This document shows positions 52,948 to 61,671 of a DNA stretch of 64,000 bases, in pieces. The translations under genes were made by a program, and so were the position numbers. The stretch is from Bifidobacterium breve (GTDB lineage Bacteria > Actinomycetota > Thermoleophilia > Solirubrobacterales > Solirubrobacteraceae), in NCBI GenBank assembly GCA_945878865.1, contig CAMCUD010000017.1:1-64000 (forward strand), written 5' to 3'. The notes beneath the pieces are model-generated. The model was not told the DNA's origin, searched no databases, and saw nothing but the letters and a program-made list of their open reading frames with translations. Position 1 is the first letter of the stretch. Every line of letters begins with the position of its first letter.

Positions 52948-53931
52948 TCAGGGCAACTGATCAAGTCCGTCTAGGAGCGACGGCGGGGGCGGCTCTGGCG
53001 GGTTGGCTTTGTTCCAGAGGTTCACCCCGAGTGGGTGTCGGGACGCGTACAGGACGTCGTAGTACGGGACACCGGGGGTGATCTCGACAATCCGTCGTGC
53101 GGGCGGGAGGAAGCCGAGGGACTGGAGCTGTCGGTCGTAGAACCCGCGGATCGCGTCCATCGTGCCTTGCGGCTGGTGGGCGTGGGTGCGGTCCCAATGC
53201 ATGAGGTCGCTGGGTTCCGGGTGTCCGAGGAAGGCGCCGGCGGCATGAGCCTCGGCGTTGCGGCCATGTGGGCCTGAGATGGCTCGCTGCAGGCTGTGGA
53301 CGGGGAGATTGATGATCAAGTCGACCGTCGGCAGCCGGTTGGCCAGGGTTTGGACGGTGTGCCACGTCATGTCCCGCGGTCTTGCCGGGTCAAGGTACGC
53401 GATGACGAGGGTGCCGCGTCCGAACTGACGCGCGACGCGCTCGAGGTGATCGATCTCCTTGGCGTCGCCTTGAAAGACTCGTGATCGCGAGCCCATGGGT
53501 TCCTGGTCGCAGCGTTGCCGCAGGGCGGTGACACAGTCCTCGTCGAAGTCGCAGAAGACGTAGCGGTCGAACGGCGTGCTGAGTCGCAGCGCTTCGACGG
53601 GGGACCCGGGGAGTTCCTTGCTCGTGCTTCGGTCAAGCAGGCGACCGGGGCCGCTGTACAGCTCGATGTAGCCGAGTTGGCCCCACTTGCCGGTCATCGC
53701 CCTGCTGACGACGTCGATGATCCGGCTGACCATCCACGACTTGCGCGCGGAGTGGGGCCAGACACCTCGGACGAGCAGGCCGTCCTCTCGGCTGAGGTAC
53801 ATCTCGGCGGCGTCGAGATCTGGTCGCGTCCCGAGGTGATGCCCGCGGGCGGTCGCCTGTCCGGCCTGGAGGACCTCATTACTCAAGAGGTCGTCCACGG
53901 AGAAGAGTCGGTACTCGCTGCTGCCTCCCAT
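52948..53931 (-). CDS. tcmP: Three-Cys-motif partner protein (TcmP-like)
   Basis: 327 residues from ATG 53931. It resembles TcmP proteins: KSWMVSRIIDVVSRAM, LGYIELYSGPGRLLD (a Rossmann-like first strand), YVFCDFDEDCVTALR, GTLVIAYLDPARP (a DP-x-x motif near residue 180), then DLIINLPVHSLQRAI and WDRTHAHQPQ. The fold is like a class I methyltransferase, but the usual SAM loop is altered. It sits 15 bp after the three-Cys-motif gene without its own Shine-Dalgarno, so the two are co-translated. The pair recurs on phages and mobile elements; its role is unknown. Confidence 0.82.
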   Translation of the reverse strand: MGGSSEYRLFSVDDLLSNEVLQAGQATARGHHLGTRPDLDAAEMYLSREDGLLVRGVWPHSARKSWMVSRIIDVVSRAMTGKWGQLGYIELYSGPGRLLDRSTSKELPGSPVEALRLSTPFDRYVFCDFDEDCVTALRQRCDQEPMGSRSRVFQGDAKEIDHLERVARQFGRGTLVIAYLDPARPRDMTWHTVQTLANRLPTVDLIINLPVHSLQRAISGPHGRNAEAHAAGAFLGHPEPSDLMHWDRTHAHQPQGTMDAIRGFYDRQLQSLGFLPPARRIVEITPGVPYYDVLYASRHPLGVNLWNKANPPEPPPPSLLDGLDQLP

Positions 53932-53946
53932 ACGCGCGGCGGCAGT

Positions 53947-54717
53947 CTATGAAGCGGCGACGAGGTTCCGGCCGCGGCCGACGGGATTATCGCGTCGGGC
54001 GTGCCCGGCGGTCTCGGGCATCTCGTCCCAGGTGCGCCCGTCGAGCTCGCGGCCGCCGCTCTTGGGTCGGTGTCCGCCCCACTGCTTGAAGAAGAACGCG
54101 ACCTGAGCGTCGGTGCAGTAGTCGCGCAGGTCGCGAATCCAGGCTGCTTTGACCGGCCGGTGGCGGGGTCCGCTCTCTCCGCCGGCGATGAGCCAGTCGA
54201 TGCCGTCCAGGTCGAGACGTTCGAGCGGCCCGAGGAGCGGTTCGGCGCTGATGAACCTCACCGCGGCCGGGACCTGTCGCAGGCGGTCGGCACGGTGCAC
54301 GAACCGGCGGTTCTCGATCGTGACGCCCATCCATACGTTCGCAGGCCACGGCAGGTCCGGAGCGAGCTGCGCGAGGCGGTCGTGGCGCTTGGTAAGGATC
54401 TGGAAGGTGTGGTGCTCGGCGCGGACCATCACGTCGAAGACCGCGGCGATGAACTCGTCGGGGATGTCCTCGTGGAACAGATCGCTCATCGAGTTGACGA
54501 AGATCATCCGCGGCCGCGACCACCGCAGCGGCTGCTCGAGCCTCGCCGGCCAGAGCTTGAGATCGAAACCCTGCTCGTACGGGTGGCCCGGGATGCCGCG
54601 CCAGCGCTCGGCGAACGTCTCGGCGTAGCAGTGCGCGCAGCCCGGCGACACCTTCGTGCAACCCGTCACCGGGTTCCACGTCGCCTCCGTCCACTCGATC
54701 GCGCTGCCGTCAGCCAT
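53947..54717 (-). CDS. Three-Cys-motif, phage Gp37/Gp68-like (DUF5131) protein
   Basis: 256 residues from ATG 54717 with an AAGGAGGAG Shine-Dalgarno upstream. The N-terminus has EWTEATWNPVTGCTKVSPGCAHCYAETFA. The three Cys are spaced C-x6-C-x2-C and could bind an iron-sulfur cluster as in radical-SAM-like enzymes. Other marks are PRMIFVNSMSDLFHEDIP, TFQILTKRHDRLA, VWMGVTIENRRF, RFISAEPLLGP and WLIAGGESGPRHRP. All are typical of the Gp37/Gp68 family. Predicted to modify a nucleic acid or small molecule together with TcmP, which is inference. Confidence 0.9.
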   Translation of the reverse strand: MADGSAIEWTEATWNPVTGCTKVSPGCAHCYAETFAERWRGIPGHPYEQGFDLKLWPARLEQPLRWSRPRMIFVNSMSDLFHEDIPDEFIAAVFDVMVRAEHHTFQILTKRHDRLAQLAPDLPWPANVWMGVTIENRRFVHRADRLRQVPAAVRFISAEPLLGPLERLDLDGIDWLIAGGESGPRHRPVKAAWIRDLRDYCTDAQVAFFFKQWGGHRPKSGGRELDGRTWDEMPETAGHARRDNPVGRGRNLVAAS

Positions 54718-54808
54718 CAGCCCTCTCCTCCTTCGCGCTGCGAGCGATTGAACCTCCCCGGGGACGAGCGGTCCACGAGCGGCGGCTCAGCGTCTGACTT
54801 CGCCGTGT

Positions 54809-54856
54809 CACCCGCCTGCGACATCACCCGCCTGCGACATCACCCGCCTGCGACAT
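54809..54856. repeat. Three exact 16-bp tandem repeats
   Basis: CACCCGCCTGCGACAT occurs at 54809-54824, 54825-54840 and 54841-54856 without spacers. They lie in the 190-bp gap between the integrase stop and the three-Cys-motif gene. They could be regulator sites for the three-Cys gene, or excisionase/integrase arm sites. Confidence 0.85.
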
Positions 54857-54864
54857 GATGTCGC
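54850..54864. promoter_or_regulatory. Palindrome at the end of the 16-bp repeats
   Basis: GCGACAT (54850-54856) and ATGTCGC (54858-54864) form a perfect 7-bp inverted repeat around one base. The left arm is the end of the third 16-bp unit. It is a candidate operator for a dimeric DNA-binding protein. Confidence 0.55.
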
Positions 54865-54908
54865 GAGAGCGCAGAGATGGCTCGAGATGCCGGTAGATGG
54901 GGTCGGTG

Positions 54909-56279
54909 TCAGGCTCCGACCGCTCGCAGGTTCGGGGGTGCGGCCGGTGTATTGAGGTCCTGCGAGAACGCCGCGCTCAGTCGCTGTGCTGCGTCGAGCC
55001 TCGGAACGTGGTGGACGTACCGCATGGTGGTTTGGATGTCGGCGTGGCCCATATAGGCCTGGACGTCGCTGAGAGGGAAGACGCGGACGGCGATCGTCCC
55101 GAAGGTGTGACGCAGGTCATGCAGCACCATCGGGTTGGGCTCGTCGCGCATCCAGTCCAGCCCGGCGCGCTCGAGCCCTCGGTAGAACGCGTCGCGGATG
55201 CCACCCGCGCCGATCGGGCCGTTCAGTCGCCCCGTGAGAATGATGCCCTCCGGCCTTTTCGCGGGACCCAGTTCCTCTACGCGTGCGAGCGCGCTGATCG
55301 CCTGGTCGATCAGGGGCAGCGATCGCGGGCGCTTGGACTTGGGCGACTTGGGCTTCTCGCCTCGCCGCGCATTGGTAGGCAGATTTCTCGGGACCCTGAC
55401 CGTCCGGCCGACGAAGTCGATGTCGCTCCATCGCAGAACTCGGAGTTCGCCAATCCGAAGGCCGGTGTACGCGAGGAGACGAATCGCCTCGCACTGGAGC
55501 TTCCGGCGCTCCGTCATCAACGTGAGGGTGTGATCGGCGATGGGGCCTTCCCCGCCTCTTGGTCCCCGGTACCGCGGGATCTCGTCCTCGTGGATCTCGG
55601 CCGCGAGCCGCGCAACGGCTTCGAGGTCGCTCGGTTCAAGCACGCGGAAATCGGCGCTCGCGGCAGGAGGACGAACAAGATCAACGTCAAGCGCCACGTT
55701 GTGGGCAAGCCAGCCCTTCTTCTGCGCGTGACCGAGGATCGAGCGGGCTATCCGCATGTAGTCCGCGATGGTCTTTCTCGCGAGGTCGCGTTGGCGCAGC
55801 GCGTCCTGGACCGCCTCAATCTTCGCCGACGTGATCCGCCGGAGCGGCAGGGCATCACTCAGACCGCCGTCACGCAGCGCATTCAGCGCGGAGTCGTATC
55901 CCCGGAGCGTCGTGGACTCGAGCCCTCTTCTCTCCGTCGCGTCTGCGAGCCACGCATCGACGGCGTCGCTCCACGTCCTGCCGAGCCTTGGGTCTGCGCT
56001 GACCGGGCCCCCGCCGCGACGGCGGGCCTCCGTGAGCAGTTCCTCGAGCCGTCTTTGGGCCTCCGCCGGCGTGAGGAACGTCTCATCAGGCTTGGTTCCG
56101 GGCGCTGCGCGCCACTTCACCGCGCCGCGAGGCGTGCGCTGTCCGGAGTCGCGGACCCACGCAGATCCGAGCGTGACCCGGCGTCGCGCTCCTCCGTCTG
56201 TGATGGTCGCGACCCAGACTTTCGGCTTGGTATCGCGGTCCTCGACCCTGATGTGTCCTGACACTTTCCCGCTCGCCAT
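54909..56279 (-). CDS. int: Tyrosine recombinase integrase of the element
   Basis: 456 residues from ATG 56279 (MASGKVSGHIRVEDRD); upstream in-frame starts exist. N-terminal arm-binding-like part, then a core-binding helical domain (TWSDAVDAWLADATERRGL ... YMRIARSILGHAQKKGW), then the catalytic domain. Catalytic residues are visible: Arg in TGLRIGELRVL, His/Arg in LHDLRHTFGT, His in MGHADIQTTMRYVHH with the nucleophilic Tyr. It cuts and rejoins DNA at att sites. It starts 118 bp from the tRNA-Asn 3' end and points away from it, the usual layout for tRNA-site elements. Confidence 0.95.
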   Translation of the reverse strand: MASGKVSGHIRVEDRDTKPKVWVATITDGGARRRVTLGSAWVRDSGQRTPRGAVKWRAAPGTKPDETFLTPAEAQRRLEELLTEARRRGGGPVSADPRLGRTWSDAVDAWLADATERRGLESTTLRGYDSALNALRDGGLSDALPLRRITSAKIEAVQDALRQRDLARKTIADYMRIARSILGHAQKKGWLAHNVALDVDLVRPPAASADFRVLEPSDLEAVARLAAEIHEDEIPRYRGPRGGEGPIADHTLTLMTERRKLQCEAIRLLAYTGLRIGELRVLRWSDIDFVGRTVRVPRNLPTNARRGEKPKSPKSKRPRSLPLIDQAISALARVEELGPAKRPEGIILTGRLNGPIGAGGIRDAFYRGLERAGLDWMRDEPNPMVLHDLRHTFGTIAVRVFPLSDVQAYMGHADIQTTMRYVHHVPRLDAAQRLSAAFSQDLNTPAAPPNLRAVGA

Positions 56280-56364
56280 CGGGCACAGGATGACACGGCG
56301 AAAAGACATCTGGAGCACAAGCGTTAAGCACAAGCACTGGGCGTGGGTGCCGGTCTAGAAAGCA

Positions 56365-56390
56365 GTGAAGCCCGCCGTAGCGGGCTTCAC
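56365..56390 (-). terminator. Perfect 10-bp hairpin after tRNA-Asn
   Basis: GTGAAGCCCG (56365-56374) pairs with CGGGCTTCAC (56381-56390) across CCGTAG. It lies 6 bp beyond the tRNA 3' end in its direction of transcription, with a short T-rich stretch after it (CTGCTTTCTAG on the minus strand). It is an intrinsic terminator. Confidence 0.85.
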
Positions 56391-56396
56391 GTGGGA

Positions 56397-56469
<73 letters not shown>

Positions 56470-56610
56470 TCGGTCGCCCACCGGATCATCGGCAGCGACG
56501 CCCACGATGTTAGGACACGCGCCCGCCGGAGGCGTCGCCGCCTCAAGAAACCCCCCGCGAACGCCGATGTTCGTGCCGAAACTTTCGCGTCTTCCAAGGA
56601 GAAGCTGCTC

Positions 56611-57534
56611 GTGACGTCCGGATGGAACCGGGGCAAGATCCTCACCAACAAGAGCCTGGCCGTCCTTCGTGGCAATCCGGGGCTCATGAAGTGGCCCGTG
56701 CTCGGCATCTTCGCCGCGCTCCCCGGCGCGCTGATCGCCGGCGGCGGCATCGTGCTGCTCAGCACGGATTCCAGCGCCAACGTGGGCGGCATCCCGCTCA
56801 TCGCCGTCGGCGCCTACCTCGCCGTCTTCGGCGCGATGATCTGCAGCGCGGCGCTCGTCGCGGGCGCCGATCAGGCGCTGCGCGGTGAACCCGTCGAGGG
56901 CGAGTTCGCCCGCGCAACGCAGCATCTCGGCGCGATCGCCGGGTGGGCGCTGATCCAGACGATCGTCGGCTGGCTGCTGCAGATGCTCTCGGGCAATGGC
57001 ACGAACAGCGGCGGCGGCACCGCCGGCGCGATCCTCGGGATCGTGCGCCTCATCGTGGGCAGTTTGCTGAGCACGGCGTGGGCGCTCATCACGTTCTTCG
57101 TCCTGCCGCTTGTGATCCTCGAAGGTCTCGGGCCGGTCGCGGCGATCAAGCGCTCGGGCAAGATCTTCAAGGAGCGCTGGGGCACGCAGATCCTGGGCGG
57201 CATCCGCATCGGCGCGGCCGTCTTCCTGTTCCTCATGCTCCCGTCGCTGCTCATTGGCGGCCTCGGCGCGTTCCTGCTGTTCAGCGGCAGCAGCGCGGGC
57301 GTGGCCGGCGGGGGCGTGCTCATCGCGATCGGGGTCATCGGCCTCGTGGTCGCCGGGCTGCTCTCCAGCGCGCTGCGGGCGATCTTCGGCGTCGCGCTCC
57401 TGCGCTGGGCCGAGTCGGGCGTCGCCCTGGCCGACTTCACCGACGAGGAGCTCGCCGGCGCCGTCCGCCTGAAGAAGGGCGCCGTCCCGCCGGCCTCCAC
57501 GCCGACGGGCACCGTCACGCCGCGGGCCGCCTAA
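56611..57534 (+). CDS. DUF6159-like polytopic membrane protein
   Basis: 307 residues from GTG 56611, with AAGGAG about 10 nt upstream. The N-terminus GWNRGKILTNKSLAVLRGNP fits the family start. Six membrane helices lie between about 25 and 250, with Gly/Ala-rich cores (for example LGIFAALPGALIAGGGIVLL and AWALIQTIVGWLLQML). A cytosolic loop carries VAAIKRSGKIFKERWGTQIL. The function is unknown. Its end overlaps the convergent dnaG stop by 4 bp. It is part of the chromosomal side. Confidence 0.78.
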   Translation: MTSGWNRGKILTNKSLAVLRGNPGLMKWPVLGIFAALPGALIAGGGIVLLSTDSSANVGGIPLIAVGAYLAVFGAMICSAALVAGADQALRGEPVEGEFARATQHLGAIAGWALIQTIVGWLLQMLSGNGTNSGGGTAGAILGIVRLIVGSLLSTAWALITFFVLPLVILEGLGPVAAIKRSGKIFKERWGTQILGGIRIGAAVFLFLMLPSLLIGGLGAFLLFSGSSAGVAGGGVLIAIGVIGLVVAGLLSSALRAIFGVALLRWAESGVALADFTDEELAGAVRLKKGAVPPASTPTGTVTPRAA

Positions 57535-59333
57535 CGCGGGGCGTTCGCTTCGAGTACGCGGTCCATCGCGGCCGCGTACTCCTCCTGCGCCGCCTTGCGG
57601 CGGCGCAACGCAGCATCCACGCCCTCGCGGGCACGCCGCGCTTCGACGACCTCCCGCTCGGCACGAGCGAGCAGCAGCTGCAGACGCTCGGCCTCCACCC
57701 CTTCGGCCGACGGCTCGTCCTCGGGTTTGGGCGCGCGAAAGCGGATGTCGCGGATGAGGACCTGGAGACGCTCGTCCTGCTCGTCGAGGCCCGCTTCCGG
57801 GTCGTCGAGATGCTCACGCAGCCAGCGCACCGCTGCGCGGGAGCGGTTGGTCGTCAGGTCGTGCTCGACGTCGATCTGCTCGAGCGCCTTGGCCCCCGCG
57901 TGCGGGACCGCGATGCAGTACGCGAGGAACCCGCGCTCCTGCTCCTCGGCGGCGGTGAGCTGCACGGCGTCGCGCCGCGGCGCCTCATCGACCTCATCCG
58001 CGGGCGGCGCGGCCGATGGCGCCGGCGCGCTCCCCGGGCGGCCGAGCAGCTGGGCGGCCAGCGTCTCGGCGATGTTCAGCTTGTCGGCGACCAGCGCGAT
58101 GAGCTCCTCGCGCAGGACGCTGGGCGGGATGTCGGCGAACACTGGGCGCAGCTCGGCGAGCACGACGTCCTTGCCCTCGGCCGTCCCGAGATCACCGGTG
58201 GCGAGCGCCCGCTCGACGCGGAACTTCACGAACGGCACGCTGGACTCCACGAGCCGCCGGATCTCGGCCGCACCGGCCTCCGCCGCGAGATCGGCCGGGT
58301 CGCGCCCGGGAGGCAGCTCGACGACGCGCAGCTCGAGCTTCTTGCCGCGCGCGACCTTCGCGGCGCGGATCATCGCCTCCTGGCCGGCGCTGTCGGCGTC
58401 GAGCGCCAGGAGCGCCCGGGGCGCCAGGCGCGTGAGCTCGCCGACCTGCTCGGGCGTCATCGCCGTGCCCATCGTCGCGACGGTGTTGCGCAGGCCGGCC
58501 TGGTGCAGCGCGATGACGTCGGTGTAGCCCTCGGCGACGATGACCTCCCCCGCGCGCGCGGCGGGGGCCCGCGCCAGATCTGCGGCGAACAGCTGCCGCC
58601 CCTTGTGGAAGATGTCGTTCTCGGACGTGTTGAGGTACTTCGGCTGCTGGTTGTCCCGCAGCGCCCGCGCGCCGAAGCCGAGCACCCGGCCGCGGATGTC
58701 GGCCAAGGGGAACATGATCCGCCCCCGGAACCGGTCGTAGATGCGGCCCTCGCCCTTCGCCTTGCTCGCGAGGCCCGCGTCGTAGAGCTCCTTATTGGAG
58801 AAACCCGCCCGGCGCGACGCCACGAGCACCTTGTCCCACGCGCTCGGGCTGTAGCCGACCCGGAACTCCCGCAGGATCGCCTCGTCCAGCCCGCGGTCGA
58901 TGAGGTACTCCCGCGCCCGCGCGGCCTCCTGTGACTCCCAGAGGTAGCGCACGTAGAACGCGGCGGTGCGCTCCAGCAGCTCGAGCAGCCGCTCCCGGCG
59001 CTTGCGGCGCTCGGCCTCCTGCGGATCCTCGGACTCCCGCTCCAGCGTCACGCCGTAGCGATCGGCGAGCCACTCCATCGCCTCGACGAACCCGAGCCCC
59101 TCCATCTCCTGCGCCCAGGTGAAGCAGTCACCAGAGGCCTGGCAGCCGAAGCAGTGGTACACCTTCTTGACCGGGTCGATGCCGAAGCTCGGCGTCCGCT
59201 CGTCGTGGAACGGGCACAGGCCCTCGTACCGATTCGCCCCGGCCCGGCGCAGGTCGACCTTCGTGCCGACGAGATCGATCATGTCGACCGCGTCACGCAC
59301 CTGCTCCTTGGCGTCGTCGGCGTAGCGGGCCAT
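57531..59333 (-). CDS. dnaG: DNA primase DnaG
   Basis: 600 residues from ATG 59333. The zinc-binding domain has C40-PF-H43 and C61-FG-C64. The TOPRIM core lies at about 255-345 (EVIVAEGYTDVIALHQAG; ALLALDADSAGQEA with DxD; RVVELPPGRDPADL). A C-terminal helicase-binding region starts about 430. DnaG makes RNA primers at the replication fork together with DnaB. Its start overlaps the dgt stop by one base (TGATG), so the two are co-translated. Length is normal, and this is core chromosome. Confidence 0.97.
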   Translation of the reverse strand: MARYADDAKEQVRDAVDMIDLVGTKVDLRRAGANRYEGLCPFHDERTPSFGIDPVKKVYHCFGCQASGDCFTWAQEMEGLGFVEAMEWLADRYGVTLERESEDPQEAERRKRRERLLELLERTAAFYVRYLWESQEAARAREYLIDRGLDEAILREFRVGYSPSAWDKVLVASRRAGFSNKELYDAGLASKAKGEGRIYDRFRGRIMFPLADIRGRVLGFGARALRDNQQPKYLNTSENDIFHKGRQLFAADLARAPAARAGEVIVAEGYTDVIALHQAGLRNTVATMGTAMTPEQVGELTRLAPRALLALDADSAGQEAMIRAAKVARGKKLELRVVELPPGRDPADLAAEAGAAEIRRLVESSVPFVKFRVERALATGDLGTAEGKDVVLAELRPVFADIPPSVLREELIALVADKLNIAETLAAQLLGRPGSAPAPSAAPPADEVDEAPRRDAVQLTAAEEQERGFLAYCIAVPHAGAKALEQIDVEHDLTTNRSRAAVRWLREHLDDPEAGLDEQDERLQVLIRDIRFRAPKPEDEPSAEGVEAERLQLLLARAEREVVEARRAREGVDAALRRRKAAQEEYAAAMDRVLEANAPR

Positions 59334-60361
59334 CAGGCCTCGAACTCCCGCGGCACGAACAGCGTCTCGAACATCGAGACGGCGAATCGATCGGTCATCC
59401 CCGCGAGATAGTCGATGACGCGCTGCGCGGCGTCCGCCCCGGGAATGCCGCCGCCGTCGGGGATGCGCTCGGGGTCCTCGAGGTAGTACCGCCACAGCTT
59501 GCGCAGCACCGTCTCGATCTTCTCGTGCTCGCGACGTGCCGCCTCGCCGAGGTAGACCTCCTCGAACATGAAGTCGCGCAGCGCGTCCATCTCCACGGCG
59601 GCCTGCGCGCCCTGAACGATGTCCCCGGCCTCCTCGCTGTGCTCGACGAGGTCGTGCACGAGGGTGTCGATCCGCTGCGACCCCGTCGGCCCGAGGAGCG
59701 CGATCGGTCCGGCCGGCAGCGCACGCTCGTCGAGGACCCCCGCGCGGATCGCGTCGTCGATGTCGTGGTTGAGGTACGCGATGCGGTCGACGAGGCGGAC
59801 GATCTTGCCCTCGAGCGTCCGCGGCTGCGGCGACCGGCCGCTGTGGCCGAGGATCCCGTCGCGGACCGACGCGTTGAGGTTCAGCGGCTCGAGCACGGTG
59901 ACGACGCGCAGCGAGTGCTCGAAGTGGCGGAACCGGCGCCCGTCGTGCTCGGTCAGGCACCGGTCGAGGACGGCCTCGCCGATGTGCCCAAACGGCGGAT
60001 GGCCGAGGTCGTGGCCGAGACCGATCGCCTCGACGAGGTCCTCGTTGAGGTCCAGCGCCCGCGCGACCGTTCGTGCGATCCCCGTGACCTCCAGCGTGTG
60101 CGTCAGGCGGGTACGGAAGTGATCGCCCGCCGGGGCCACGAAGACCTGGGTCTTGTGCTTGAGGCGACGGAAGGCCTTCGAGTGCACGATCCGGTCACGG
60201 TCGCGCTGCAGCGGGGTGCGCAGGCCGCAGTCGGGCTCGGGGCGCTCACGGTCGGCGGGATACGACGGGCACGCCAGCGCCGACAGCCGCGCCGCCTCCC
60301 GCGCGCGCTGGCGGTCGTGAAACGCGGCGGCGACCGCGCCGGTGGAGAGCTCCGTGGCCAT
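59333..60361 (-). CDS. dgt: dGTPase-like triphosphohydrolase
   Basis: 342 residues from ATG 60361. HD-domain residues are clear: RDRIVHSKAFRRLKHKTQVF, RLTHTLEVTG (first His), GLGHDLGHPPFGHIGE (HD pair), and later a conserved Asp in DRIAYLNHDIDDA. It removes triphosphate from dNTPs, classically dGTP. The family is often annotated as deoxyguanosinetriphosphate triphosphohydrolase-like. It lies directly upstream of dnaG, a common actinobacterial pairing. Confidence 0.95.
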   Translation of the reverse strand: MATELSTGAVAAAFHDRQRAREAARLSALACPSYPADRERPEPDCGLRTPLQRDRDRIVHSKAFRRLKHKTQVFVAPAGDHFRTRLTHTLEVTGIARTVARALDLNEDLVEAIGLGHDLGHPPFGHIGEAVLDRCLTEHDGRRFRHFEHSLRVVTVLEPLNLNASVRDGILGHSGRSPQPRTLEGKIVRLVDRIAYLNHDIDDAIRAGVLDERALPAGPIALLGPTGSQRIDTLVHDLVEHSEEAGDIVQGAQAAVEMDALRDFMFEEVYLGEAARREHEKIETVLRKLWRYYLEDPERIPDGGGIPGADAAQRVIDYLAGMTDRFAVSMFETLFVPREFEA

Positions 60362-60394
60362 CGCCCGATTCTCGCAGGGTTGGCCGCGGATCCG

Positions 60395-60443
60395 GGGGTG
60401 TGACGGATTTCGGGACAGCCTCGCCCGCGATCCGTCACACCCC
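60395..60443 (-). terminator. Perfect 14-bp inverted repeat between the RTX gene and dgt
   Basis: GGGGTGTGACGGAT (60395-60408) pairs fully with ATCCGTCACACCCC (60430-60443) across 21 nt. It lies 8 bp after the stop of the RTX gene and 34 bp before dgt. It is probably a terminator; an operator for dgt is possible. Confidence 0.65.
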
Positions 60444-60450
60444 TGCGCGA

Positions 60451-61593
60451 TCAGCGAGCGCGACGCGCGATCTTCACCTTCTGCGCGGTGCCCTGGATCT
60501 CGGCGTCACGCAGCGAGACGGCCACAGCGAGCGACAGCCGCTTGCCCCGCGCCGCCGCACGCTTCGATGCGCCGGTCAGCGAGAGCGTCACCGTCTTCGT
60601 CGCACCGGGCTTCACGGAGACGGTGCGCTTGGCGATCCCGCGGCCCGAGAGCGAGACGCGGCACGCGCCGCGGGCCGTCTTCGGGCAGCTCACGCGGACG
60701 ACGAGCCGCCCGCTGCGCGTGAGCTTGCGGGTCGAGACCCCGACCTTGAGCGTGCGCGCGGAGGTGACGGACGCGGGGGTCGCGCCGGGCGCGGCCGTCG
60801 GCGCGGGCTGTCCGGCAGGCGTCCCACCGTCGGCCGGAGGCACCGGCGCAGGCGGCTGGTCGCCCGCCGGCGGATCCTGGGGCGCCGGCGGCGGCACCAC
60901 CTGCAGTCCCGTCACCAGCTCGCACGACGACTTGACGTCGTTGGCGTCAAGCTCCGCGCTGTCGAACGCGCCGCCGCAGCTGACGTCGTCGATCTCGCCG
61001 TCCTTGGCGAACATCTTGTCGGCGCCCGCGCCGCCGTTGAGGTCGTCCGCCCCGGCGCCGCCGGTGATCGTGTCGCTGTCGGCGTCGCCGTACAACTGAT
61101 CTGCGCCGCCGCCGCCCAGCAGCGTGTCGTCACCATCACCGCCGAAGAAGAGGTGGCCGGCGGCCCCGCTCTCCAGCGTGTCCGCACCCTCCTCTCCGGA
61201 GACGGAGACCCCGATGCCGCTCTCCACCTCGACCACGACATGATCGTCGCCCTCGTCCATCCATGCCTGGACCGAGCCGATCATCCCCGAGACGAAGCCG
61301 GGCTGTGAGACGCACGTGACCTTGTGGATGTTCGACTGCGCGCACCACGCGTCTGTCGGCGTGATCGTCTGCGTCGGGTCCTCGAAGATGATCGAGCTGC
61401 CGGACCGCGTGATGGTCAGGTTCTCCGACTCGGTGTTGCCCTCGTAGTAGACCTTGTCGTTGCCCGGCGTGTTGAGGTCGGGGCCGAGCATGCGCCCGAC
61501 GGTGGCCGCGTGCGCATCGGCCATGCCGAAGCTCAGGGCGGAAAGGACGGTCGCGGCGCTGATGGCGACGCGGCGGGTGGTGCTGATGGACAT
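60451..61593 (-). CDS. Secreted RTX-repeat (calcium-binding) protein
   Basis: 380 residues from ATG 61593, with AAGGAG upstream. Signal peptide ending MADAHA-AT (about residue 29). Residues about 120-200 contain RTX-type nonapeptide units (GGDGDDTLLGGGGADQLYGDADSDTITGGAGADDL, read as GGxGxDxLx repeats). A Cys pair (CGG; CEL) and a long Pro-rich linker follow. The C-terminal about 100 residues (LTRSGRLVVRVSCPKTARGACRVSLSG) form an Ig-like beta domain seen in many secreted proteins of this lineage. Calcium would fold the repeats outside the cell. Confidence 0.85.
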   Translation of the reverse strand: MSISTTRRVAISAATVLSALSFGMADAHAATVGRMLGPDLNTPGNDKVYYEGNTESENLTITRSGSSIIFEDPTQTITPTDAWCAQSNIHKVTCVSQPGFVSGMIGSVQAWMDEGDDHVVVEVESGIGVSVSGEEGADTLESGAAGHLFFGGDGDDTLLGGGGADQLYGDADSDTITGGAGADDLNGGAGADKMFAKDGEIDDVSCGGAFDSAELDANDVKSSCELVTGLQVVPPPAPQDPPAGDQPPAPVPPADGGTPAGQPAPTAAPGATPASVTSARTLKVGVSTRKLTRSGRLVVRVSCPKTARGACRVSLSGRGIAKRTVSVKPGATKTVTLSLTGASKRAAARGKRLSLAVAVSLRDAEIQGTAQKVKIARRAR

Positions 61594-61671
61594 GAGAGGC
61601 GACTCCTTGGTCGGTCCGTTGGCCTTGTCGGAAGGGCCAACTGCCGACTGGTGTCACCAGTTACCGCTGTG

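Noticed and set aside
54809-54856. Tandem repeats considered as a CRISPR array
   Set aside because: There are no spacers between units and no cas genes nearby.
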